A stretch of 64,000 bases of DNA from Chlorops oryzae (lineage: Eukaryota; Arthropoda; Insecta; Diptera; Chloropidae): positions 37,445,761 through 37,509,760 of the forward strand of contig CM035807.1 in NCBI GenBank assembly GCA_020466095.1, read 5' to 3'. The notes beneath the pieces were generated by a model. It ran no database searches. It was not told where the DNA came from and saw nothing but the letters and a program-made list of their open reading frames with translations. Every line of letters starts with the position of its first letter. The stretch's first letter is position 1. Shown here one piece after another: positions 1 to 10,321 of the stretch. Made by a program: the position numbers and the translations under genes.

Positions 1-729
1 TATAATTTGTGTTTAGATTATTTATTTATATTAATTATATATAAAATATATATTACTATAAATTCTTACTAGTGAAAGGCATTTAACCCTAGCCTTTATA
101 CCATAGATTATTTTAAGAAAAATTAAGAGCGGACCTTTTTTAATATAGGTTTTAATGCATTTTTTTTCATAAATTTTGTACATACTTAAACGGTATTTTA
201 TTTTAATAAAAATCGATCGCTAATATGTGTACATTTTGCAGTCTTTTCGTTTCATAACTTGAATCAGGGATGCAGCCAGAGAAATAATGCTCTGGTAGTT
301 CTGATATTCTGATATTTTTATGAAAATATCAAAAACAATTTCTAAAAAATAACCAAAACAGCTGTGCCTTTTCTTGGTTTGTTGAAAAAGGAATGATGCA
401 TCGAAAATATCGATACAAATCGATGCATTTGCGCAACTGGCATTCCTAGGGCTAAGTCGGCTTTCACACATACTATCGTTAACACAAGCGAAGGGATGAT
501 TAATAATCGCTGATTATAAAGTAATCGTTTGTACCACTTTTATCGCTTTTGACCGCTTCACGCTGCCGTAAGAAAGAGAGAAAGAATTTTTGTCATATTT
601 CCGACGAGTTTTCCTTACGAAAATTATATTTTAAGAGCGTCCAATTCTGTGATTTAGAGTGGCCAATTTTACATTAAGAGTGGCTAGAGCGGCCAGAGCG
701 GCCGCCTTAAAATAATCCATGCTTTATAC
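1..729. other. AT-rich sequence without a recognisable gene
   Basis: No coding region, RNA gene or complete element is recognised here. Around 640-712 the motif AGAGTGGC or AGAGCGGCCA is repeated several times in a short degenerate array. The remainder is AT-rich. Confidence 0.5.
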
Positions 730-990
730 CAGGGGTCGGCAAAATGGGTATGTAATTGTGTGAGTGAGAGCAGAGCGGCTACTAAAAATAAACAAAAAAA
801 TGCTGAAACTAGCTAAAAATAAAAGCTAGAAGTAGCATAAAAGAGCTGAAACTGACGGAAAAAGCTATAAATTTCCGCATACCCGCTCTCGATGTTGCAT
901 GCTCGGCTGATCCCGTCAAACTGAGACAAGAGCGTAAGCAATACGTGTGAGTGGCTGTCGCAAAAATTGTTCCTAGCGTGCCGACCCCTG
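730..990. mobile_element. hAT-type MITE, 261 bp
   Basis: The ends are inverted: CAGGGGTCGGCA at the left and the complement, TGCCGACCCCTG, at the right. The element is flanked by a perfect 8-bp direct repeat CTTTATAC (722-729 and 991-998). An 8-bp target duplication and a CAGGG... terminus are hallmarks of hAT transposons. The interior has no coding capacity, so the element must be mobilised in trans. Confidence 0.85.
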
Positions 991-1086
991 CTTTATACCC
1001 AACTTTTACTACGAGAACGTATACCCAGGTACAGGTGTGGCCAGTAGGATTTTTTTGCAATTTATTAATATTTGGTGGTTATTTCT

Positions 1087-2100
1087 TTAGGAAATATATT
1101 TAACTATCATGATCTCCTCCGAAACGGCTGGACCAATCAAGTCGAAATTTGGCACACAGGTATATAGGGATCCCAGTATGATCCTAAGTAAAAATGGTAG
1201 ACATCCGCCCACTGCCACGCCCACAAATGAATATATTGTGTTTTCAGTAAAATGCTTGTAACTAGCGAACCACTCAACACATTCCATTGATATTTGGTGT
1301 ACTGGTAAACTACGAAAAGGGACATATCCTGGAAAAAATGGACGCCGCCTTCCGTGAGCCACGCCCACACTTCTCGGGAACTTCTTTGGCGGCTCTGTTT
1401 CTTCCTTTTGGGCCATAGGTCGGCGTTTGCGCGGATGATCAGCGTTCAGTGGAATGGATGTGGTTACTGGTGTGTTGCTTGGTGCATCTCGCCTTTTTAT
1501 CGTAACTTTTCCAAGTTTCGGTATATGTATCTGGTAGAATTCATTATTAATGGCCTTCATGAACTTTAATCGCTGCCCTTTTCTGTCTTCTAGGGCCGTG
1601 CGGATTAAGTTGCGCAGAATGACGGGCACACCGTTCTGTATTTCACAATCCGGTACCGTGAAGTGCTGGTCATAAGGGTTGAATGATGGTTTAGGTGGGC
1701 TTGGATCGGTGTCTATTAGGGCTCCATAGCCTCCCCAATCGTTGTGGCTAATTTCATAACCATCTAAGCTTAGACAATCATCTGATTCGTATGGCAGTGG
1801 CGGTAGTGGAGGTAGCGGTGATGCTGGTGACGATAGTGGTGGTTCTGGCATTGCTTTTTGTAAATGGTTGCTTGCCTCCATCACTATTTGCGTGTCGATC
1901 AATTCCTTTTCAGGCCGTTTTTCTGCTACTGACTCCATCGGATGAAGCGTTATACGCTTCGTCTTCTGGTCCTGCCTTTCGATTAAATCGGTCGGCAACA
2001 TCTTTATGCGGAATTGTAGTCCTGTCGTGAGGGCTAGGGAATCTCGGTAGTTCTGGACCGAGTTCGCCAATTTATCCTCGAATTGCTTGGTATGTTGCAT
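1087..2100 (-). CDS. unidentified ORF with a repeat-derived C-terminus
   Basis: A 337-residue ORF that I do not recognise. The start ATG lies directly after a good 3' splice acceptor (TATTTTCAG), which suggests that this is an internal or second exon. Residues 1 to about 240 are unique: a charged N-terminal part, a proline-rich stretch (about residues 84-106), then a segment containing VPVILRNLIRT and a basic stretch ending KVTIKRR. From about residue 245 the frame is the reverse complement of a DINE repeat core, giving residues such as GYVPFRSLPVHQ. The true C-terminus has therefore probably been replaced or extended by the repeat. A second short ORF at 42033-42284 shares the ILRNLIRT motif. 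It may be a transposon accessory gene or a host-derived fragment; codon use was not measured. Confidence 0.35.
   Translation of the reverse strand: MQHTKQFEDKLANSVQNYRDSLALTTGLQFRIKMLPTDLIERQDQKTKRITLHPMESVAEKRPEKELIDTQIVMEASNHLQKAMPEPPLSSPASPLPPLPPLPYESDDCLSLDGYEISHNDWGGYGALIDTDPSPPKPSFNPYDQHFTVPDCEIQNGVPVILRNLIRTALEDRKGQRLKFMKAINNEFYQIHIPKLGKVTIKRRDAPSNTPVTTSIPLNADHPRKRRPMAQKEETEPPKKFPRSVGVAHGRRRPFFPGYVPFRSLPVHQISMECVEWFASYKHFTENTIYSFVGVAVGGCLPFLLRIILGSLYTCVPNFDLIGPAVSEEIMIVKYIS
1109..1372 (-). repeat. DINE-1-like (Helentron) fragment
   Basis: This stretch matches the core of the DINE copies elsewhere in the window (for example 19187-19440): a block reading CTCCTCCGAAACGGCT, then AAATTTGGCACACAGG, then CCGCCCACTGCCACGCCC. 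Both terminal hairpins and the GTCY microsatellite are missing, so it is an internal fragment. It supplies the last 80 or so codons of the overlapping minus-strand ORF. Confidence 0.8.
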
Positions 2101-2478
2101 TCTGAAAATATACTTTTAATGTCCAAAAATTTTTTTTTCTAAACAAAATTTGCAAATAATCCGTTGTTTTTGAATTTTAAATACTTAGCCGATAAAAAAA
2201 ATGGTTTCCTTTTATTTTTAATAGGACCGGATTTATATTTTACTAATAATTTTTTTTCTTTTTAGTTACACATAAAACCAATCTTTCTTTTTCTCTCCTC
2301 ACAACCACTATATTTCACACTTCTCTCTTTTATTTTCAGAATCCTGCAATTAGGCCACGTAACAGTACTCACAAGACCAATTTCTAAGTTGGTCCTCTTA
2401 CCACCATGCTAAATCAATAACGTTTTGCATCTTAAATAGTACTGTATTTCCTCGTCTTATTTTTATTAGTTTGACTAC
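2101..2478. other. AT-rich spacer
   Basis: Poly-T and poly-A rich sequence between the minus-strand ORF and the BEL remnant. The part next to 2100 reads as an intron end on the minus strand. Nothing else is recognised. Confidence 0.4.
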
Positions 2479-2784
2479 GTGATGGGAAAATCCAAGTGCC
2501 AAAATCAATATGCCTGTCGAGTATGCTCGCAGCATTATCCACTTTCTCGTTGCTTTAAGTTAACGGCTATGAACGTTCTATCCCGTTTGAGGACCGTCGC
2601 CTTGAAGAAGTATTGCTCCAACTGCCTCGCTCATTCACACACTACCAAAAACTGTACCAGCTCAAAGTCTTGCGCATACTGTGGCCAAGATTACCATTCG
2701 CTCTTGCACTCTCATGAGAGGGTGTCGAAACCACGGAAAGAATTCGGGTCTCAGGTCGCTCCGCCAAGTTTCGTACCTGTTTGA
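2479..2784 (+). pseudogene. BEL/Pao Gag C-terminus, zinc-knuckle region
   Basis: A 101-residue frame with clustered cysteines and histidines (CRVCSQHYPLSRC, then CSNCLAHSHTTKNC, then CAYCGQDYHSLLH). This is the typical arrangement at the end of Gag in BEL/Pao retrotransposons. The related region of the second BEL element is at 50627-50770. The domain would bind the element's RNA during particle assembly. The frame closes at 2784, and the protease resumes in another frame at 2845, so the polyprotein is broken. The upstream capsid part is not present in the window. Confidence 0.75.
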
Positions 2785-2844
2785 ATCATTACGCTGATCC
2801 CCACCACCAGAATTCATCTAAGTTGCAATGGAAGCTTCCGGACC

Positions 2845-3243
2845 GTGCGCGCTATCATTGATTCATGCAGCGAACGAAGCCTAATCGCCGAAAAGTTGGT
2901 CCAGGAGCTCGAACTGCCTTCCTACGTCGCAGGTTCAGAGCGGTGGTGTACGGTAGTGTTGTTGGCGCGTCACGATTCCGCAGTATATATGGAGGCCTCT
3001 CTTAAGGTGACAAACATTTTCTATTTCACGCCCGAGGAGTCTCTTAGCCCTGCTATCGGAGAACCATTTTCAAACATTGTCTTAGCAGACAACCAATTTT
3101 ATAAACGTTCCTCTTGCGAGTTGGTACTAGCGGGAGATCTCTATCATAAAATCTACCGCGTTGGGACTCTTCCAATGAGTCGAGGAATAATGGCTCAAAA
3201 CTCCATGTTCGGATATGTCCTATCTGGACCTACGCAACTCTAA
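2845..3243 (+). pseudogene. BEL/Pao aspartic protease remnant
   Basis: A 132-residue frame with the retropepsin active-site context RAIIDSCSE, where BEL proteases normally have DSG. Later it has VLAGDLYHKI, the second conserved block of the Pao-type peptidase domain, and ends at GYVLSGP, the usual boundary before the reverse transcriptase. The glycine of the DSG triad is cysteine here, so activity is doubtful. A stop follows directly, and the polypurine tract and LTR lie 100 bases further on. Reverse transcriptase, RNase H and integrase are all absent, which makes this an internally deleted, non-autonomous copy. Confidence 0.75.
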
Positions 3244-3341
3244 TTTTTGGAAATTTTTAATTTTTATTCACTTTGTACATATTTTTCTTTTAAACACTTG
3301 TAAGCTTGCTGCCAAGTTGAACCTCATTGCTGTAATCTAGC

Positions 3342-3355
3342 AACGGGGGCCGGGA
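3342..3355 (+). other. polypurine tract of BEL element
   Basis: The sequence AACGGGGGCCGGGA sits immediately before the TGTTTACG start of the LTR. A G-rich tract ending in GGGA directly before the 3' LTR is the expected plus-strand primer site and defines the 5' edge of the LTR. Confidence 0.75.
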
Positions 3356-3933
3356 TGTTTACGCCACACGGTATCGTCTAAACAAGGCCAATTCGCTGAG
3401 AGTTATCGTTTTACCAATTTCCCATTAGTATTTTATACGTACTCGGTACGAAGTGTTCGTTCTTCTCGATCTTGCAAATTTAGCAGCCAACTTAAGAAGA
3501 AAGAAGAAGTCGGTAAAAAAAAAGGAGAGAGAGATCACGTCGCACTAAGAAGAATATCGTTATCTCTAATATAAAACGTATAAAGAAACCATCGGTATAC
3601 CTTTACACATATCCGCTCCGGTCCTACGAACATAGGAGCAACCTTTAAACACATAATTTATACACACCACGTTCAGGCGGCGTTACTACGGGAATTTATC
3701 AGCGAGGAATCCACTTGGCAGCGAGGAATCTACTGCTGTACATATCCTCATCTCATTATTGTATAATAAAAAGGCATAAGGCAGAGGAGCCTTCTTTTTG
3801 TTGACCCAACACCAACTGGCTTCTTTTCAATTCCGACCGATAAGGGCAGAGGCACAAGTAAGGGAAGGGACGCAAGTAAATTATCCTCTCTTTACTCTTG
3901 AAATCGCAAGCAGAGCTTATTTCTCCATATACA
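3356..3933 (+). repeat. BEL element 3' LTR
   Basis: It begins TGTTTACGCCACACGG and ends ATATACA. It matches 42746-43171 closely, apart from about 149 extra bases (3554-3702) absent from the second copy. Its position directly after a polypurine tract makes it a 3' LTR. No matching 5' LTR lies upstream in the window. Confidence 0.85.
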
Positions 3934-4490
3934 GCAACAATTACGTAAACAAGCACACCGATCGCCGGTACTAAAACTTGGCACAACGCCGACCAGAGGA
4001 AAGAGCAAGCGGGGGAAAAGACTACATCAACAATAGAAACACAGCAATAAAGCTATTGGTAACAACAACAACAGGCGATCGAGAAGGGCAATCAACGCAA
4101 CAGAACAACAAGAGCCAGGTGCAACAACAACAAGTGCAACATAGGCACACCGGCAGGGGAAGTTCGAAGTCACACTGATGAAATCAATCAATATCCAATA
4201 TTGCTAGATCGGCAATAATGATCTATTTAAGCGGAGCTTCGATCTATGGAAGAGGACTTGCAGTTTGGAATCGAAAGTCTAATGAGATCTCAACTTTGGC
4301 GCACCTACTTACGAACCAGGACGACAAAGTGTGGATCTCAGTGCTAGCTATGGATTAGGGCAGTTAAGTGAGCCAGAATAGGATTGCTTTATTTAAAAGA
4401 AAAAGGACTTCAATAAACAATAATTGTTACTGAATTCAATGACGATTTTATTTGTGGTCTTCGCTTAGACGTCCATCCCCAGCTCACAAC
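3934..4490 (+). repeat. probable LTR end of Ty3/Gypsy element
   Basis: This segment ends AGCTCACAACA just before a primer-binding site, and it contains an AATAAA signal (around 4412), as a retroviral-type LTR should. Its 5' edge cannot be set because no second LTR copy is present. The embedded frame 3978-4178 is low-complexity glutamine-rich sequence and is not called as a gene. Confidence 0.4.
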
Positions 4491-4545
4491 ATTTATGGCG
4501 CAGCCGGTAGGATGACACAACATTTTATGGCGCAGCCGGTATTCG
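4485..4545 (+). other. duplicated primer-binding site
   Basis: TGGCGCAGCCGGTAGGAT at 4496-4513 is repeated as TGGCGCAGCCGGT at 4528-4540, each preceded by CACAACATTTTA-like bases. TGGCGCAG... is complementary to the 3' end of a serine-type tRNA as used by 17.6/297-like Gypsy elements (from memory of the family). The two sites are 32 bases apart in direct orientation. Confidence 0.7.
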
Positions 4546-4700
4546 ACTTAGGATAGTCGGGAACGAATCACGATCCTTTCACAACAGAACGGCGTTCAAA
4601 CTTACAAATCATAATAAATAAAAAATAAAAAAACTTTTGGCCACAGTGGGGTAAGATTGATATCTATTGGGTATATTTGAGTTACTTAGTGGAACCTATT

Positions 4701-4914
4701 GAACAGTGGTGAAACCTAATTCAGTGGGGCCTGGGCGTGAGTGAAACTTCCGAAAGGCACTTTAATGAGAAACGATATAAGTATGCCGAATTGTATCAAT
4801 TATTTTGTTTTAACCCTTTTTGTACTGCACTGCTATAACCTGTAGAACAGTGGTGAAACCTAATTCGTTAGGATCCGGGTGTGAGTGAAACTTCCGAAGG
4901 ACACTTTAGTAGCA
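4701..4914 (+). repeat. two-copy leader repeat
   Basis: Two units (about 4701-4773 and 4845-4914) share GAACAGTGGTGAAACCTAAT and, later, GTGAGTGAAACTTCCGAA followed by CACTTTA. They lie between the primer-binding site and the gag start of the Gypsy element. Leader repeats can carry packaging or regulatory function, but none is shown here. Confidence 0.6.
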
Positions 4915-5076
4915 CAAACGCAATAAGGACATAACAGAGTACCTTAAATAACAATTTTTATATAAAGAAAAAAAATATATATTAATATACAATAAAAATT
5001 AAACCTTGTTTTATACGGAAGATTTTTTTTTTTATTTTTAAAACGGAGTCATCCGTCAAATAAAGTAATTTATGTT

Positions 5077-5808
5077 ATGTTAAAAGAGTGCGAAGCTTTG
5101 CGACAACAACTAAAAGAATCTGAAGAACACGCTAGCATCCTTCAAGCAGAAGCGTGGGAATTGATAAGAGAAGTCAACCCAAACAAAGAATTTTTATTAT
5201 TAATTTCAAATCAAGTTGCACTAGCTCGGTTTAATCAATTGGAAGAAGCACTTTTTCTGATAGAAAATGCGAAAAATTCGGTAACCGTATCAAACGACGT
5301 CACCAAGGAGCAAATACGACAATTGGAAGAGACAGTTGGCCATTTAAAAAACAACCGCAAAGATTTGAGGGATCGAATCGATAAAGAGATCTTGCTGATA
5401 GAAGAATCAGAAGAGCAGAACGAATCTCTAAGAGAAGCTCTTCAGACAGCAACAGGAAAGGACATATCGGATTCCATAGAAAAGGACAAAGCCACTCTCA
5501 AAGAAAAGGAGAAAGAAATTCAATTTCTGAAAGTAGAAATTGGAAACCTGAAGAGAGAATTAAGAATAGTTTGCAGTACATCTCCACTTCCCGCAAGACG
5601 TACATCAGAAAATTCCAAGACAACGCCAATCAACGAATCAACTGTAAAAACACCAACACAAGTACAAATACCCAAAATTCAAGTAACAATGGCAAATTCA
5701 CAGAATGTTGCAGAAATTGTCAAAAATGTCCAACGTTTCGTACCATCTTTTTCCGGAGCAAGAGGAACTGAGTTTAAGGCGGACGTAATAAAATTTTTGA
5801 GGACATAG
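5077..5808 (+). pseudogene. Ty3/Gypsy Gag, coiled-coil N-terminal part
   Basis: A 243-residue frame dominated by charged heptads (residues about 1-165, rich in E, K, L and Q), followed by a threonine- and proline-rich linker and the start of the capsid-like domain (NVQRFVPSFSGARGTEFK). The capsid part continues in other frames at 5809-6182, so the frame is broken at about 5805. Position after an LTR end and primer-binding site supports a Gag assignment. The long coiled coil is unusual for a minimal Gag but is seen in some insect Gypsy lineages. Confidence 0.65.
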
Positions 5809-6440
5809 AATTGCTCAATTGTATGATTGCCCCGCAGGACATACAGAAAGCCATTACATGTATAAGGCAGCGACTGTCGGGGGCTGCGTTCAACACAATT
5901 GGCACCAGAAAATTCGAGACTCTAAATGAACTTCGCGAATTTGTGCAGTGAACATACGCAACAGTAAAAACGTTGGAAGATATTAGAGCGGATATTATAA
6001 ACGGACATCAACAAACAGGTGAGTCCGCGTCGCTGTTCGGAGGTCGAATGGAAACTAACCTAAAAGAGGCTGAAGAAATGATCACAAAAAATGGACTACG
6101 GAAGAATCAAGAGCGGCGCTATGGGAATACCAAGATCTGGCAAAAAGGCATTTCGTTACAGGACTTAAAGGTCATTCTCTGAAACAGTCACTTATAAACA
6201 TGACAGATCCCAGTTTGCGAGATCTCATAAACGCAGCAGAAAATTCCGAAAACGTTTTGAAATATGACAAATTAAACATAAATACTATAAATTTGGCACT
6301 ACCAACAGAACTGATATGCTCATTCTGGCAACAGCAAGGCCACACACGAGACGTATGTGTAAAAAGAAGGAATATGCCCTATTGCAAGCTGTGTGGAACG
6401 TATGGACACACACTGCGGGAAAATAGCACATATAGCTGAT
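5809..6440 (+). pseudogene. Ty3/Gypsy Gag, capsid C-terminus and zinc knuckles, frameshifted
   Basis: Gag-like residues continue across several frames: a capsid-type segment (5809-6182, containing GAAFNTIGTRKF and VKTLEDIRADIINGHQQ), then 6200-6439 with CSFWQQQGHTRDVC and CKLCGTYGHT, the CCHC zinc knuckles. At least three frame changes or stops separate the pieces (around 5805, 5949 and 6181). The product would have bound genomic RNA in the particle. It is not translatable as a whole. Confidence 0.65.
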
Positions 6441-6513
6441 GATTGTTGGAGTAAGTTAAGCAGCCTATTCTGCGATAAATGTCAAATTAAAGGATATCGC
6501 TCCAATAAATTTT

Positions 6514-7290
6514 GTGGAAAAGGGGAAACTCCCAGCGGCCCAGTCTCGGCTAATAGACTGGGATGCCCAAACAAAAGTAAAAGAGCGGCCAAAACCTGAT
6601 CCGGATCAAAATCATGAACAAGGAGCAGGTCATCATAGCGATAAGGAAACCACGATTTCGGAATATAATAAACATACGCCGAAAGAGGATCCCTTGGATA
6701 GCCTAGGAAATGGAACTTCAACCACTAAGAGATGGGGAAAGTCCAGAAGAGAAATAATACGGAACGAAATGAACGCCGAAATAAGCGAGCGAAAAATACC
6801 AATACATAAAATAGAAAACGAAATAAACGGAAAGATAAAAATACACTTTGATGGGGAGACCGACGAATGGAAAATTATAACAGAAAATAAAAGGAAGAGA
6901 GTATCTTTTAAAAACACTTTAACAGTATTCACCTACCCCGTATGCGAGATGGAAGCGGCCAGAATAAAGAATATGTTTGAAATAGGGCAAGAAAACAAAA
7001 GGCGCATAAAAAGTTTGTGTACCTATGTTCTCCAAGGCGCGAAAAAACTGTTGACGTTTGCACATAACGGCCCACAAAGAGGTGAATGCGTTGAATTATC
7101 CTGTGAACAGGCTATCAACAACAGTATCAGAACGGTGGACTCACAATGCGATAGAAACACGTCAAGATTTTCAAATTGCACTGCCATAACGGAGACTCAA
7201 GAGGATGATGCCTACATCGAAATACCCCGCAATCAGGCTATCAATGGCAGCATCACCCTATTGGTCGACTCAGGATCAGATGCAAGTTAA
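6514..7290 (+). pseudogene. Ty3/Gypsy linker and protease start
   Basis: A 258-residue, highly charged frame that ends in LLVDSGSDAS, the retropepsin active-site loop (DSG). A TAA stop (7288-7290) interrupts the protease immediately after the active site. The same frame continues at 7291, so this is a point lesion and not the natural end. The asparagine- and lysine-rich linker before the protease has no recognised fold. Confidence 0.6.
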
Positions 7291-9093
7291 GTGAAAAGAG
7301 AAGTCTTAACAGAAGACGTACCAATAAATAAGGAGGACACGAAATGCTTAAGAGGAGCTTTTGGAGGAGATTCCAGTACTATTGGATCAGTGATGATTAA
7401 ACATAATGCGATCCCAGCATTAAATATGGAAATGAACGTAGTGCCACGTAATAGCAGTTTGCCAGTAGATGATCTCCTGGGAAGAGACATGCTCTGGAAC
7501 AGAACTATCTTAGACACTATTGAGAAACAGTTAACCTTCAAAGAAGGAGGCAACCTAGTGGCCATAGTGTCATTAAAATGTGCGGGGAAAAGGATTTTTA
7601 CAGCAGAAACCCTAACAATCCCCCCCAGAGCAGCGGGAATAGCACGAATAAACACAGGACTACTCACGGAAGAAGTAGTCGTGCATAAGACAACAATTGC
7701 TACATAGGTATACCTAGGAGAGAGTCTATCTAGACCAAAGAATGGGATTGGATTCGTGACAGTACTAAACGCCTCCAAAAAAATTGCGGAAATAAAAGGA
7801 GGCACGGAATTAAAATACTCGCTATTGAAGGAGTATAGAACAGTAAACACGTCAGAAGTCAACGTAGTTGAGAGCGATGAGACAAATGAGACGACAAATC
7901 TGTTAATAAATTCCTTGAAATTGAAAGAAAATTTGAACGACGAAGAAAGACAGTCCATAGCGAATATATGCAAGGACTATGCGGATGTTTTCCACCTAAA
8001 GGGTGACGAATTGAGTTACACCACTGTGCTTAACCACGAAATACCTACAGAGGTCGGGAAAGCACCCATTAATATTCGGAAATATCGGCTTCCGGAAGCC
8101 CACAAGGCGGAGATAAATAAACAGGTAGGAGAGATGTTGGACCAAGACATCATTGCTCCAAGCAAATCACCTTGGAACGCACCAATCATTCTAGTGCCGA
8201 AAAAGGCAGGTGCAAACGGGAAAAAGAAATAGCGACTGGTGGTAGATTTTCGGCAGCTGAATGACGTAACCGTGAAGGAGGTATTTCCTATACCCCGCAT
8301 TGATGAGATTCTCGACCACCTCGGTTGCAGCCAGTATTTCACAACGCTAGACCTGGCAAGCGGATACCATCAAGTGCTTGTGAACGAGAAAGACAGAGAA
8401 AAAACAGCTTTCGGTACTGGAATAGGACATTACGAATTCGTAAGAATGCCATTCGGACTCTCCGGAGCTCCGAAAACCTTTCAAAGGATTATGAATAATG
8501 TTCTGACCGGCTTGCGAGGCGTCGATTGTTTTTTTTAATTTGGACGACGTAGTCATTTACGGAAATAACCTTAAGCAACACGAAATAAGGCTACGTAAAG
8601 TATTTCAAGCTCTTAGAAGCAGCCAATTGAAAATAAAAGCGGAAAAATGCCAATTCTTAAGAAAGGATGTTGTCTATTTGGGTCACAAGTGTTCCGACCA
8701 AGGCGTACGGCCGGACCCAAGTAAGGTCGAATGTGAAAAAATTTTCCGATACCGAAAAATAAGAAAGAATTGCAAGCATTCCTTGGACTGGCAAACTACT
8801 ACCAAAAATGCATTCCAAATGCAGCAGCGCTTCTTCTACTTTTGACATCACTGCTAAGAAAAGATGCCGAGTTCGTTTGGACGGAGGAATTCCAAATGGC
8901 AGTAATAGCCATTAAAGCTGCAATTACTAGTCCACCACTGTTAAAGTATGCAGATTTCACAAAACCATTCATGCTAACAACGAACGCGAGAAACGAAGCA
9001 CTCGGTGCAGTCCTTTCGAAAGGAGAACCAGGATAAGATCAACCGATCGCGTTCGCAAGCCGAGCATTAAGCCTCGCTAAAGCGAATGCTCGT
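7291..9093 (+). pseudogene. Ty3/Gypsy Pol: protease end, reverse transcriptase, truncated RNase H
   Basis: The frame opened at 6514 continues to 8538 with two more in-frame stops (TAG at 7705-7707 and at 8230-8232). It holds the RT fingers (KYRLPEAHKAEINKQ), RLVVDFRQLN, LDLASGYHQV and MPFGLSGAPKTFQR. A T-run at 8529-8537 has shifted the frame, so the catalytic LDDVVIYG lies in the next frame (8540-8845), and a further shift near 8765 leads to the RNase H connection (FLGLANYYQKCI; residues LTTNARNEALGAVLSKGEPG). RNase H stops at about 9093, and integrase and 3' LTR are absent. This is an old 3'-truncated element. Confidence 0.8.
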
Positions 9094-9345
9094 TAAAGTA
9101 TTTTTAATAAGTTTATACTCAAAACTAGTCTTTAAGTCTAGTCTTTGACTAAAAAAAAAAATTCATCTTGTATAAATATATTACCATGATGAAAAAATTA
9201 CGTTAGTTTTTGTGATTTTTCTTTTTCAAAAAAAATATATATGTGCGTACCTTTTCTATAAAAAAGGTCAGTTTTGTGTACTTTTTGCTCAGTTTTTTTT
9301 GGCAACACTGAGACTTAGTGACTAAAGTTAAGTGTAACCACCCAC
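9094..9345. other. AT-rich spacer
   Basis: Poly-A and poly-T sequence after the truncation point of the Gypsy element. GGCAACACTG at 9301-9310 resembles the end of another DNA transposon, but no partner end was found. Confidence 0.35.
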
Positions 9346-10321
9346 CAGGGCTGCCAGATAGCCCGATTTTATCGTCATTTGACGATTTTTTATGCCAAAT
9401 ATGCATTTTACCGATTTGACGATTTTTACCCCAAAAATACCGAATAATTGACGTTATTTAAATCAATCTGACCAAGTGTGGTAACAATAGCAAAAATAAA
9501 ACAGATGGCAATCAAATTTGCACGATTCATACCATATAGAACTATAGCTGCAACTTCGGCCAAATTAAAAATTAAATTTAAGCAGATACTGACATATATG
9601 ACACTCTTTTTTTTTTTTTTTGGCTAATAAAATTGGCTTCGGGTCACTGTAGGTTCCAAATAACACTCTTATAATTATTCGAAACTAACTGTGTCACTTT
9701 CAATACAATCACAGCCAACTTCGCAAACTTCTGGTTTTTTGTCATTTCGTTTCCTTTCGAAAACACTTATAATTTTTATCAGCATTAATGGTGACATCCA
9801 GTGTTAAAGTTATCGTTGAAAACAAATATTAAAAACGCTGAAAGCATACTTCTGTTATTTATCTTTTTTTGAGTACAAAAATGAATTCAATAAAGGCAAA
9901 TTTCCTTTTTTAAACATATTAGTGGTATTCAAGCAGGTACGCAAAATTTGCGCCCTCGGAAATTTCGCGAGCTCGCAAACTATTTTGTATGAAAAATAGT
10001 TTCCGCAGCCTCGCAAATTTTGCACGCCTACTGTGATGCGCAAAATATGCGCGATATTTGCTTCTCCTTCTTTCACCAAGGCAAACACTGAAACCAGCTG
10101 TTTTCGCGAAATTTTTACACACGCTTTGCATAAGGGTCGTTCAAGCAATAGTTCAAAATTTCCGCGCGCAAAATTTGCACCTAGCTATTTCCGAGCCTGC
10201 TTGAATACCACTTTTGTTTTTAACTGCGTTTTTTTGACGATTTTTTAAAGTTCAATGCCGATTTTGACGATTTTTCTGTTAAAAAGTGACGGTTTTAGCC
10301 AAAAATCATCTGGCATCCCTG
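9346..10321. mobile_element. non-autonomous hAT element, copy A
   Basis: The termini CAGGGCTGCCAGAT and (inverted) ATCTGGCATCCCTG are flanked by the 8-bp duplication CCACCCAC (9338-9345 and 10322-10329). It is the same family as 53794-54792, in the opposite orientation. There is no transposase ORF. A 292-bp MITE (9921-10212) is nested in it, and the corresponding position in copy B is uninterrupted. Confidence 0.88.
9921..10212. mobile_element. MITE with AGTGGTATTCAAGCAGG ends
   Basis: The inverted termini AGTGGTATTCAAGCAGG are perfect. The flanking three bases are ATT on the left and TTT on the right, so any target duplication is imperfect. The other hAT copy (near 53890-53915, complement) has an empty site at the same place, which proves the insertion. 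The ends resemble those of the MITE at 53452-53621 (AGGGGTATTCACAAAGGCG). Confidence 0.8.

Noticed and set aside
3978..4178. Glutamine-rich plus-strand ORF
   Set aside because: Low-complexity CAACAA sequence within an LTR-like region. No domain.
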